Shown: positions 21,889-32,094, counted from the first letter of the stretch. The stretch: 64,000 bases of DNA from Gnetum montanum (GCA_015680685.1 MNCI01037842.1:1-64000), one strand, 5' to 3'. A program made the numbers and translations. Notes: a model not told the origin generated them from the letters alone.

Positions 21889-22321
21889 CTAACAATGCAG
21901 AGAATGCAAAAAAATTACAAAAACATTTGAGCAGGTAGCTCCTGCCTTTTGACCCACCAGGTCTATATGGTGATGGGAATAGTAGAAGTTCAACCACCAG
22001 AACCGCTTTGAGCGTGACCTACTTGAAAGGTTCTTTCCACTCCTTGTCTAGCCAACCCTTCACCCTACAATGATTGTAGAAAGTGATGAGTGTGCGTAGG
22101 TAGGAATGATATTCCCCCCTGCAATGACCAATCACGCCTACCTGTAGGCTCTTGGCAGAGGTAAATTCTCATAGGGCTAGCTGCATTGTAGCCAACTCAC
22201 CCAGCTGGTGATGAACCCCGTCATCGTCAATATAGAACCTGGTGATGAGTGCACACTATCAGCACTTGGCCAAGTACGGCCGACGTTGCACAACCAAGCA
22301 AAGAAAAGATGCAAAACTGAC

Positions 22322-22771
22322 CCACCAACACAATAGACGGTCCCCTGAGGGTTCTGAAAATACATCACCATGTGGCGCGTGAGGTACAATGTGTTGTACT
22401 GGTGATAGCATTGGTATTCTGGCATATCCCAGATCCAGGCTAAATGCCTCAACCCTATTGAGTGTTGGGTGGAACCTTCTCCCAGCCTGCTTGTAGTGAC
22501 ATTGTCGGAAAGGTATCTCAGGATGCCCTGATTTGTCCCTGGCAACATGACCTCTATTATGTCGGATGCCTGCGTCTCATCGAAGGAGGACCAAACCATG
22601 AGACTAAAGTGGTAGAGAAGGAATTGCAAGAAGTCTCGTGCCCTGTCCCTAAACCAAATCACTCGCTCTCCCACACGTATCGGAGGAGGAGGAACATTGG
22701 CCATAGGTCTGCCCACATGACATAGGACCTCTTCAAGGCTGAAAATGATCAGCCTAGACCTTGGCCCTACC
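22322..22771 (-). pseudogene. Antisense gene exon 2 (A): FCPH / NIF-type HAD domain
   Basis: 150 codons without a stop, bounded by acceptor TTATGCAG and donor GTCAGT. In order: RLIIFSLEEVLCHV aligns with the HAD motif I strand (family: LLVLDLNGLL), with the nucleophile Asp replaced by Ser. WFRDRARDFLQFLLYHFSLM followed by VWSS aligns with the FCPH block (RP...FL.F....F.V.VWSS). HSIGLRHLAWIWDMP aligns with K-L-KELxxIW. YNTLYLTRHMVMYFQNPQGT aligns with NTLLVDDSPYKALLNPP-T, with the metal-binding DD replaced by TR. FCPH enzymes dephosphorylate Ser/Thr, for example on the Pol II C-terminal tail. Loss of these acids predicts no catalysis, so binding or decay are the alternatives. Confidence 0.75.
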
Positions 22772-23555
22772 CTGCATAATGCAACCAGAAAATATTGACA
22801 TCAAATTTGAACGTAATGCATGCGCAACATAATAGCCCCTAGCAAACCATAAATGTAGCATAGCATAACGCCTTGTCCATATATAGCATAGCAAGGATGC
22901 AAAAGCCTAGCATAGCGAGAACATGCAAGTAGCTTAGCGTAGCAACAAAACAACTAGCAACATACTTAAATGAAAGACATGCCATGGCGCCACATCATAC
23001 ATAACCAAACCCTCCCAAGGGTTTTATGTCATGGCATGCCAAGGTCAAACAACTTAAATGGCCCCAGCCCCATAGTCGTGACAACCATGACAGCGGCAAT
23101 GGCCTTGCATGAAATCACAACGAAACCCTTGCACAATAGCCACGACCAAAAGAAAAAAGAGGTCACGGAAACACAAAGGCTAAAACAACATGGCTGCAGA
23201 AAATACAAATAGCAAAACAAATAAGATGCAAAACCAGAGTAGAAAGTGGTAGAAGACGCAAGATGTAAAGGGTTAAGGAGACATGAAAACTCACTAGGTC
23301 AATGGTGTGCTCTCTTGTGCCGAAATGCGTGCTTGTGGTGCATTCCTCAGTGTCTTTTTTGCCTCCCTGACCTTCGCAAGCACCAACTAATTTTTAGAAG
23401 CCATGACCCTGCTTGCAGATTTACGCTCTTTACTTTAGAAATTTGCCTCGCTAATCGATTAACACAATTTCTTCGTGCTCTGAAATCGCCAAGTGCTTCG
23501 ATGAGGATTCTATGCTTTTATGGTGAAAATGGTGAAATTACTAGGGTTCAATCCC

Positions 23556-23563
23556 TATTTATG
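23556..23563 (-). promoter_or_regulatory. TATA-like box of the antisense gene in A
   Basis: The minus strand reads CCATAAATAGG about 150 bp upstream of the proposed ATG at 23404. G has TATAAATAT about 175 bp upstream of its proposed ATG. The agreement in place suggests a dedicated antisense promoter. Confidence 0.45.
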
Positions 23564-23599
23564 GTGGTAGTGGCAAAATGGGGAAACTTTCTCTCTCTA

Positions 23600-24289
23600 T
23601 CTCTCTGATTAATGCGGAGCACAGCGTGCAGCGTAGCATGCTCGCCACAACATCATGACACTATTAGCATTTAAACCTTGGCATGCTTCAAGCCAACTAC
23701 TCGCCTTCCCGAAGAAAAAATAATAATAATATTTGTTTTCGATCAAGGGTCTGAAAATACCTTAAACTAACAAGCCTAGCATACTTGCACTCCCCAGGAC
23801 CCTAAAATAGTAATTTTGACCTATAACATTCGCAGTCTGCAATGATGTTAAACTAGCTACATCCTTACATCAACAGTTACCTCATATGCTTCGACATAGG
23901 TGGTATCACATTTCCTAGCAGTTTCATGTCTTCATTCATGCACTAGCAGTTCAATACCCTTTGTACTCGTAGTTTTCTTCTTTTTTATTATTATTTTGCA
24001 TATCAAGATTTTTCATGTCGCAATATGGCAATCTGAGATGATACTAAAATAGTGGTTCAGCATTGGTATATTGATAGGCACACGTGCCACTAGCAATTTT
24101 ACACTCTCGCACCTTGGCAGTCTGCCATGACCTTAAACTAGCAGACTCTCAATCTTTACATCACCTTACTTAGCAAGTCGCATCTCGGTGTTGCTTTGCA
24201 GATTTGCATTTCACACAATCTCTGATGACCCTTACCTAGGCTTTCATCTTATGATGGTAGGTCAAGAAAGAGATGGGAACCAATCATGC
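23600..24289. other. Spacer between antisense gene promoter and RT
   Basis: No coding signal. It holds three copies of the CTGC-ATGA-TTAAACTAGC-type motif near 23835, 24030 and 24120, and CTCTCTATCTCTCTG at 23590. A plus-strand acceptor for a putative sense intron could lie near 24260 (ATGATGGTAG|GT), but I cannot confirm it. Confidence 0.5.
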
Positions 24290-25480
24290 CCTTTCCACAT
24301 CTTTAATGTTAGCAGGGCCACAAGGCAAGCTCGCGAGATAGTTGAACCCTGACATGATCGATTGGGATTCGACTATGATTAACACTATAGTAGCCTTGGA
24401 GGCATCCCCGGATTGGCCCAGACACTTGGTCCAAGCACTAGACCTAGAGGCCAAGGATGTAACCAAGGATCCTCTTGTCGAGATACCCACGACCATGTCA
24501 AAAGGGGAAGTAAAGACGTTAAAACTTAGCTCGCTTCTAGACATACAAATACATGAAGGCATATTTAAAACTTTGCAGGATCACATCGATGTTTTTGCAT
24601 GGTCATACAATGACATGACGGTTCTAGATCCGTGGCTGATTCAGCATAACATCGTCCTAGACCCACACATAAAGGTAGTCAAGAAAAAGACACGTAAGAT
24701 TAAGCCAGAAATTGCACTAGCCTTAAGAGATGAAATCACTAAGTTGTACCGAGCAAGTTTCATTTGCGTAGTTGACTATTTAGAGTGGGTGTCCAACATC
24801 ATTGTAGTTTCAAAGAAAACAAGAGGGATACGAATCTATATAGACTTCTGAGACTTGAACAAGGCAACGATCAAAGACAATTTCCCACTTTCGAGCATCG
24901 ATCAACTCATCGACACCACAGCTAGTCATGCTTTGCTATCCTTCATGGATGGCTTCTTCGAATACAACCAAATTCACATCAACCCAGAGCAAAAGCTGTT
25001 GACAACCTTCATGACTCCATGGGGAACCTTTTGCTATACCATGATGCATTTCGGGCTCAAGAATGCTGGAGCAGCCTACCAACGAGCCATGACCTATATT
25101 TTCAGTGACTACATCCTAGAAACGTTAAACGATTATGTCGATCACACACACAATCTAGGGGTAGTCCTCAAGTGCTGTCAAAGGCACAACTTATGCCTCA
25201 ATCCTAAGAAGTGCATCTTCCAAGTAAATATTGGATGCATGTTAGGGTTCGTAGTATCGGAGGCCGAGATATGGGTGGACCTAGACAAAGTCAAGGTCAT
25301 TGTCAACCTAGAACCTCCCACAAACCTTAAGGAGTTACGTGGTTTACAAGGTAGAGTGCAATTCATTTGAAGGTTTATAGTAAGGTTGACTGACAAGTTA
25401 CACCCATGCAACATCTTCTAAACAAGGGGGTTGGCTTCGAGTGGATAGCCCAGTGTCAATAAGACTTTGACAACCTAAAG
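24290..25480 (+). pseudogene. Element A reverse transcriptase
   Basis: The protease-RT linker contains DHIDVFAWSYNDMTVLDP, followed by FICVVDYLEWVSNIIVVSKK, RIYIDF, DLNKATIKDNFPLSSIDQLI and FMTPWGTFCYTMMHFGLKNA. All are standard gypsy RT blocks. The catalytic YVDD box is YVDH (about 25134-25145), so the second Asp is lost. LCLNPKKCIFQV and LGFVVSEAEIWVDLDKVKVI follow. A TGA interrupts at 24849, and after 25370 the frame is broken. Confidence 0.9.
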
Positions 25481-25915
25481 AAAGAGCTCTCGCACCTCCC
25501 AACGGTGCACCCGCTGCAAAGGGAAAAACATTTCTTCATATACCTTGCCACCTCTGATGCATCCATAGTAGCACTGCTATATCAGAAGCGGGACGATAGT
25601 TCTAAGATACCAATGTATTACCTAAGCCATACACTAATAGCATACGAGGAAAAATACAACGAGGTGGAGAGGAACTTCCTAGCCTTAGTGTTCGCACTAA
25701 AAAAATGACGGCATTACCTATTTCGCAGCATAACCAACATCATTTGCAAAAGCAATATACTTCGGGCTATCACTAGCAACCTGTGCGAAAGTGGCAGGAT
25801 AGCCCGATGGAAAGTAATAACCATGGAATTCAACCTATGCTATGTAAGTCAATTGTCGACAAAGGGTCAAGCGATAGCAGCCCAACTTATGACCTTGCCA
25901 ATCGATGACTAGGCA
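25481..25915 (+). pseudogene. Element A RNase H (RT-associated)
   Basis: LATSDASIVALLYQKRD, IPMYYLSHTLIAYEEKYNEV and ERNFLALVFALKK are the standard gypsy RT-linked RNase H blocks (25535-25708), then HYLFRSIT and ARWKVITMEFNLCYV. Stop at 25706 and later ones. It would degrade the RNA strand of the RNA-DNA hybrid. Confidence 0.85.
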
Positions 25916-26500
25916 ACCATAGATCCTGAGTTCCCAGACAAATACATTAGCAATTTGACCATTTTCCCATCGCATTTCGAAGCGACCTTACATTTCGATG
26001 GTGTATCAACCACATGAGGAGGTAGCACCACTGAAACGATCACATTCCCCTCTAGGGAAATGTAGCCATCCACTTATCATTTTGCCTTCCCTTGCACCAA
26101 CAACATGGCAGAATACGAGGGGCTACTTAGAGGCCTCTTAATTGCCCAAGCACTGCATGTACAACACCTGGCGATCCAGGGAGATTCACAACTAGTCATG
26201 AATCAAATCACCAAAGTCTATGCTTACAAGGCTATGCACCTGAAACCCTACTGCAACCTAGAAAAAATCCTACTAAAGTAATTCGTGACCACTGATGTGG
26301 AACACGTGCCATGCAATGAAAACACCGTAGTAGACGCCTTAGCTACCCTCATGTTAAACATCCCATCACATTCCCTGGCAAACCTACCAATTGCGATCAT
26401 AGAATGCATGAAGCCTATCACTAAGGAGGAATACGTAGCCTTTGTCAATGCTACAGATACCACGAAGTGGTACAATAACATTAAAGCTTATTTATAGCAT
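25916..26500 (+). pseudogene. Element A second RNase H (Tat/Ogre-type)
   Basis: LHFDGVSTT (about 25990), CTNNMAEYEGLLRGLLIAQA (26095-26155), LAIQGDSQLVMNQI (26170-26210) and VEHVPCNENTVVDALATL (26300-26350) are the D, E, D and late-Asp blocks of a full RNase H domain distinct from the RT-linked one. A second RNase H is a hallmark of the Tat branch. Three stops interrupt it. Confidence 0.85.
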
Positions 26501-27709
26501 GGCGAAGCCCCAAGTGGATTGACATTGACTCAAAGAGATGCAATCCGCAAGCATGCTCGGAAATACGTGCTTATGGGAAATGATGTCGTGTGCCGAAGAT
26601 CCTAGAATGGGATATTACTGGCATGCATGGGTGGTGAGCAAGCACAAAAGGTTGTTAATGAGGTTCATGAAGGGCTATGCGCTGGACACAGAGCACCCAG
26701 GGCTATGGCGGCAAAAATCAGACGCCTAGGGTACTATTTGCCTTACATGGAATGTGACTGCCTATTGAAAGTCAAAATGTGTGACACATGCTAGAGATAT
26801 GCAAATCTCATACACATAGCGCCTACAGACCTGCACCCAACACAAATTATGTGGCCCTTCCAATGATGGGGACTAGACCTCGTAGGGCCTATCACACCTA
26901 AGTCCTCCGCAAGGCATAGCTCCATCATCACTGCCACAAAGTATTTTACTAAGTGGGTGGAAGCTACTCCCCTGAGGAAAATGACATCTCAACAAATCTA
27001 CCATTTCATCCTCGATAACACAATAAATAGGTTTGGGCTTCCGATCACTATTGTGACTGAAAATGGGTCATAGTTCAGTAGTATGGAAACCCGAACCTTC
27101 TGTAGCAATCTAGGCATTAAACAATCATTTTCTTCCCCTTATTATCCATAGGAGAACGGGTAGGCAGAGGCTACAAAAAAGTCCATTATCAACTTACTGA
27201 AGTGGATTCTTAACAACAGCAAGAGGCAATGGCATGAGCAAATACTCTACATCCTCTAGGCCTACCGAACAACTTGCAGAACTGCAACGAGTAAGACCCC
27301 TTATAGCCTTGTTTACGGATCTAAAGCTGTATTGCCCCTTGAGTTGCAGGTATCCTCAATTCGGATGATCCTATCGGATGTCATGAACGAATCCCAGAAC
27401 AACGAATCACAGACCATTGACATTGACTCAGTGGAGGAAGAATGTGTGCAGATGCTGAGACAAATCGAGCACTATCAGAATAAACAATAGTAGAAGCACC
27501 GTGTAGACCTGCATCGATGGCCAGTGTAGAAGGGAGACCTCATCCTTAACGCTGTTTGTGAGCATGTGAGTAAGTTCTCAGCCAACTGGGAAGGTCCTTA
27601 TGTGGTCACTAAAGCCTTTAGGAATGGAGCCTTCAAACTGGTAGACATGGACAACAACGAGTTTGCAAACTCGATGAACCACACGTACCTCAAGCTGTAC
27701 TACGTCTGA
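26501..27709 (+). pseudogene. Element A integrase
   Basis: The zinc-binding tail MCDTC lies near 26776-26790. The core has WGLDLVGPITP (first Asp), VTENGS (second acid changed Asp to Glu, 27057-27070) and ENGQAEATKKSIIN-type sequence with Gln replaced by a stop (third acid retained). AYRTTCRTATSKTPYSLVYG follows. The C-terminal GPY module reads NWEGPYVVTKAFRNGAFKLV and the frame ends in YV-stop at 27709. At least ten stops, mostly TAG. Confidence 0.88.
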
Positions 27710-27734
27710 AGCACAACGGAAACAACATGCACTG

Positions 27735-28010
27735 TCTACTACGATGATGAACTGGCACTCACACTAGGCAGCGTCTACGATGACAATAAACTAGAAGCAT
27801 TGAGTAGTGTCTGTGATGATGTTAAACTAGTGGCAACTATTTTCCACGATGTAAAACTGGCACTGTTAGTCCACTATGACTATAAACTATCATTGCACGT
27901 CTGCTACGACATAAAACTGGAATGTACAGTCCGCTAGGACCTCAAACTAGTAGAGCGGTCCGCTAGGACCTTAAACCAGCACATGGTCTACCAAGACCTT
28001 AAACTGGGTT
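27735..28010 (+). repeat. Post-integrase short repeats (CTACGATGATAAACTGGCA units)
   Basis: About eight diverged units of 30-45 bp read roughly GTCCGCTACGACCTTAAACTGGCA. They lie just after the integrase stop. The core TTAAACTAGCA recurs in the spacers flanking the antisense gene. Confidence 0.8.
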
Positions 28011-28278
28011 CACGTCGCACCCTCAACATGCACCACCACCAGATACACATTGAATGAAGGGGCATGATACCAGTGCGTGGGTGGGATGTCACAGCTCCAG
28101 GATGCAGTTCTCAATGCAAGAAGAACGTGGTTCTGGAGCATATGCGCCATCACCCTCGATGTCATGCTAACCCTTTGAAGATGTCGTATGATGTCACATG
28201 GACCCTTTGAACCTACCATCACCAAGATCCACCATCTTGATGGTAGTTCCTGGGCTTGTTCCCACTTCTGGGGTGCTG

Positions 28279-28307
28279 ACAATATTGTGGCCTAGCCACA
28301 ATATTGT
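28279..28307. repeat. Perfect inverted repeat, 13-bp arms, 3-bp loop
   Basis: ACAATATTGTGGC, CTA, GCCACAATATTGT. It lies between integrase and the polypurine tract. Not followed by a U-run and not in a plant-type terminator context, so its role is unknown. Confidence 0.95.
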
Positions 28308-29004
28308 TGCTCTTTAGTTCCCTGACAAGGTTTCAGCTCGTGCAATGTTTAGCTATGTGGTAGCTGATCCCATAGCTGAACTGAGCATGCATTCCCTTGG
28401 TGGGGATTCCAGTCCATCCGCATCCACAACAACTCCCGACGCCTTGGAGACTAGCTCCCTCACACTAGTGTTGCCAAGGTAGCTGCTGGCCTTCTAGCTT
28501 TGGGCATCTCACACTAGCAACAGTGCCCAAGACTAACAACAATGCCAGTAGCCAGCAAGACCTTGTCCCCGCAAACGCATCTTGCTACAACAGTAAATGT
28601 TATAGTGTCACGAAGTGAGTGCCTCGACTAACTTAACTACCTCAGAGTGGAAATTCTAGCAGGTGCGTAACATAGCTCATCATGTAGAAGGTTGCAGTAG
28701 GCAAGTCAGAACCATCCATAGATGTAATGCAACTCATCCTATGGAGGGGACACCTACCTACAAGAGGTTGAAGAACAGCGCCAGCCAAAGATGAAAACAC
28801 AAACGAGCCCCTTAGAGCACTCCAACGAGGGACTTGGCTAAACATCATCTTTGCTCTCTGCCTTAACCTCTGCAAAACCAATGCAACATTCTAAAGCATG
28901 GCCAAACGATGTCTCAACACTAACTAAGCTACAACATTAGCATTTCGCTTGCTGAGGTGTTTCGTATTCTTTGCTAACATCCATCAAGCCTGTTCTCCAA
29001 ATGT
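28308..29004 (+). other. Element A 3' untranslated region
   Basis: No domain seen on either strand. The last 70 bases before the purine tract align with the 3' internal end of H. Confidence 0.55.
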
Positions 29005-29021
29005 CGAGAAAGAGGGACCAA
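29005..29021 (+). other. Polypurine tract of A
   Basis: CGAGAAAGAGGGACCAA directly before the 3' LTR; it is the plus-strand DNA primer. H has AACAAAGAGGGGCCA in the same place. Confidence 0.85.
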
Positions 29022-30751
29022 TGAAACATCCTAAAAAATGTGGGGTCATCCTTGCTTCACCAAGCTCTTGCAGTCCACACAGCACTATGGTAGTTCATCG
29101 GGAGAAGAACGTTCTGAGTCCAGGTTGGCCAGTACGGAAAATTTTCTACTTTGAGCATGGACAGGGTTTGTACCATCCTGCCCTCCCACCAAAGTAGCCT
29201 AAACAACCAGCAGCCTACTCAGAAATAGTGTGTAGAATCGACGGTAGCATCCTGGATGCGCAAGAAATAGTTTGCAAAGTTTTCTAAGTCATGAAGCCTT
29301 CTACGCTACGCTATGCTATGTAGCATAGCAAGCTTCATAAGATGTTGGCGGAACAAAGTGCTACACTACATGGTGTCACATAGCGTACCATGACAACGAC
29401 TTCACTACCCACTCCCCTTGCCCAATTTTGAGTTTTGCTATGATGTCCCTTTTCGTCAGGAAGTGGCAGACCATGTCTGCTGCTATGCTACGCTGAGCTA
29501 CATGGTGCAGCAAGGCATAGCAATCCTGCGGGAGAGACAAAAGGTACTTCGAAAGGTAGAGTTAATGGAGTTCGCAAGACTTGCATCGTAGGAGAAAGGT
29601 TTGCAAATCAGCAAAGCTTTCGCAACTAAGGCAAGTTGCTATGCTACGTAGCATAGCATAGCATAGCAAGCATGTGACATATAGCAGAACATGCAACAAA
29701 GTGCTACGCTACGCCAAGCAAGCTATGTCACAAAGCACATCAAGGCATACAAGTGGTTGTGTGACATCAATGCACTCCACTTAATCGGACCATTGGCACA
29801 CATCTCCAGACGCTGACGGTGCAATTACGGCATGGTAGGATTGCAGTTATTGCATGGTAGGCTTGCATCGCAATGATCTTATAGGCCCAACGGTCATAGA
29901 TGGCTCAAGTGGCATCTGTAAGACGACACAAGCCTACAACACGTAGCATTCAAGCTGCCCCTTTTCGCTTACCTTTAGCCCTATAAATATCTTGGCAAAT
30001 ACCATGTAACAGGTTAGAAAATTTTAAGAAGTACCCGGAATTTGGAAAAGTCTACAATTCTTAAAGTTCGCAATTTCAAAAGAGTTTGCATCTTTCTTGA
30101 AGAAAATAGCTTCCAAGTAGTGGGAACTTGGAAATTCTGAAACAAAGATTTCCCCTCTCTCTAGCATTGTAATGTCAAAGTCATCTTTCTAACACTAAAA
30201 ACAACAAGTCTCTCTCGGTTGTCGTGAGGTCCTCATCTTCGTTCTACCACCTTGGTAGAACCCCACATTGTTTGTACATGAGTCCACATCCAAGCGCATA
30301 GCTCTTTTTGCTCGGCACACCCTAGTTACCCTCTGGATTTTTGCACTCTTTCACACTGTGCAGCTGATTGTATCTACCCTAACCAAGCATGTTTGTAGCT
30401 TCGGAGTGGTGCATGTTTCTAACCACACTTTACTTTATCTCTTATTTTTTGTCTCGTTTTTGCATTATTTTCTATCTTATTCGCCTTTAAGCATTACTTT
30501 GTATTACTGTTGCAGTTTTACAATTTTTCCCTGCTTCATTTACCCTTAAGCATTATTTCGTATTTTGCATCATTTATGTTGCAAAAGGCTATATTGACAT
30601 CGATGTAAGTCCCTGTCTAATCGACCAGACCGTTCAGGGCGCCCCGTGTCCGCACACACCCAGCACGGCCCTCCTGTGGATTCAGGGTTGGAATTGTCAT
30701 ATCCACTGACCGTCGGTCTTCTTCCAGTCGTCGATGTTTTCGGTCGCTACA
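29022..30751 (+). mobile_element. 3' LTR of element A
   Basis: Starts TGAAACATCC, ends CGCTACA (CA end retained), 1730 bp, alignable throughout with the 5' LTR. TATA at 29982, U5 block at 30605. Followed by target duplication CCCAT at 30752-30756. Confidence 0.93.
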
Positions 30752-31945
30752 CCCATGGTGGCATCCAAGGGTTCATGTATTTCCTATTCCCAACCTTGGA
30801 TTTTCCTTCTCAAATTAGACATTCTCAAGTATGTTTAGTATTTTTCATTGAATAGCTTAAGCGTTGTACTTCATTGGTGGATAGATTCTATTTCCAAGTA
30901 CCAATACGAACCTTTAGCTTATTTAATTAGTATCCTAGGGAATAGCTTAAGTTTTTGCCAATCATTTTCAATGTTCTATAAGGCATAGGAATCATGAAAA
31001 GCTTGTAGATGTGTCCATAGATCAGAGTTATATCCCCCTAAAATCTTAGGATATTATTCATGTCTAAGCACTTGATTTGACTATCCTACACATGCCTAGT
31101 TGGGATCTTAACTACCTTTACAATGTTAAGCATACTTTGAGATGCTAACAAAGGCTCATCATCATAATAATTTCATTGTCACCAATGATGTCCTTGGTTA
31201 CCCCTTTGATTATTTTAAACATGGTAATTAGTAGTATTACCTCGATTCTCACCTCCATTATGGTTGTTCCTTCTACAACAACTTTCAGAATTAGAAGCAA
31301 AAGAAGAAGCAAATGCAATTGAAGAGAGGGAAGTGGGAGGAGGACTAACTCCACCATGAAATCTACCAACTTCCCCTTGGCTATCATAGCCATATTCATT
31401 ATTTTTCATATCATATTAATGCTTGTTTAATCCATTTCCTTGACTACCATCTTTCCTTGAACTTGAATTGTGGATTATAGACTGCAAATTCAAGGTTACA
31501 CCCTCATCACTAGTAACAAAGTATAGAGAATCTTCATGCTAAGAACCCTTAGAGCCAAGGTTCTCATTATCATCTTGGTTCATTAGGAAGAAGGAATTAG
31601 TGAATTATTTCCCCTTAGCATCCTCATAATTTCTCTTTTGATGTCAATCTCATTTGCATTGTGTTTTAGTGGGATGGTAGTCCTAGTAGTCATAGTCTTG
31701 CATAACATATTTTTTTTTTGAAGATCGTAAATGCCTAGCTTCTTAAGATTTTGATGTAGCATCATGGACATAGATCAATTAGGGGGCATTACAATGTTGG
31801 CCTCCATATCACACCATCATATTTGCTCATCTTGATGTAGGATGAAGGTGACATCTAGTACATACTCATCTAGATGAGTATATATCACTTTGCACTCTTA
31901 TCAAACTAGTGGTTTTGTATCATTTTACCTATGAGAAGAATACAT
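30752..31945 (-). pseudogene. Element C gag, right-hand part
   Basis: Starts at the ATG at 31945 (MYSSHR), about 130 nt after the primer site, and runs leftward to the A insertion at 30756, continuing at 11925. Pieces match B and D gag, for instance YTHLDEYVLDVTFILHQDE near 31860 (B: YTHPDEYIPNFTFILHQDE). Stops are frequent. Confidence 0.75.
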
Positions 31946-32074
31946 TTTGCAAACAATAAAATATCATTGTGCTCTTGTAGTTATGTTATTTGGAAATGAT
32001 GTTGACCTTCAAGTTCATCCAACGATATTAAAATTATCAACTAAAACTAGATAGTACATGTTTCAACAAACAGA

Positions 32075-32094
32075 GTCCCTAACAATGGTGCCAA
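32075..32094 (-). other. Primer binding site of C (tRNA-Asp type)
   Basis: The minus strand reads TTGGCACCATTGTTAGGGAC, differing from TTGGCGCCGTTGCCGGGGAC at four positions, all transitions. It abuts the LTR end. Confidence 0.88.

Larger units (their letters stand above)
18902..23404 (-). pseudogene. Antisense eight-exon gene in element A, with FCP1/NIF-like phosphatase domain
   Basis: Minus-strand gene between protease and RT. Proposed exons: E1 23404-23295, E2 22771-22322, E3 22238-22023, E4 21888-20712, E5 20580-20359, E6 20175-20041, E7 about 19938-19115, E8 19033-18902 (stop TGA). Donors are GTGAGT, GTCAGT, GTAGGT, GTAAGA, (GA for GT), GTAAGT and GTTAGT. Intron phases agree at six of seven junctions; E3/E4 does not resolve in my reading. 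The product would be about 1050 residues: basic N terminus, FCPH domain (roughly 40-185), an unknown middle, a Lys/Glu-rich stretch, a long helical segment and an acidic tail. G carries the same structure. Stops are few (none in E2 or E8) and mainly TAG/TGA at Gln/Arg positions. Function is unknown; I infer a captured host-type gene, now decayed here. Confidence 0.8.
11926..30751 (+). mobile_element. Element A: complete nested Tat/Ogre-like LTR retrotransposon carrying an antisense gene (18.8 kb)
   Basis: Two direct LTRs (11926-13654, 1729 bp; 29022-30751, 1730 bp) bound the element, with CCCAT duplicated on both sides. Internal order: tRNA-Asn primer site, long leader with tandem repeats, gag, protease, antisense gene (18902-23404), RT, RNase H, a second RNase H, integrase, 3' repeats, polypurine tract. 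The second RNase H and the finger pattern place it in the Tat/Ogre branch. The first 60 bases of the LTRs differ at five sites, all transitions, so the insertion is old. All sense genes are broken, so it is not autonomous now. Confidence 0.93.

Noticed and set aside
22462-22725. Plus-strand frame opposite antisense exon 2
   Set aside because: Not conserved in G, where the same strand has no comparable frame; the minus strand carries the FCPH blocks.
23246-23608. 120-codon plus-strand frame upstream of RT
   Set aside because: No domain; it covers antisense exon 1 and its promoter on the other strand and is not found in G.
28010-28282. 90-codon minus-strand frame after integrase
   Set aside because: No recognisable motif; overlaps short repeats at one end and the hairpin at the other.
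28279-28307. Rho-independent-type terminator
   Set aside because: No U-run and a plant nuclear context; called only as an inverted repeat.
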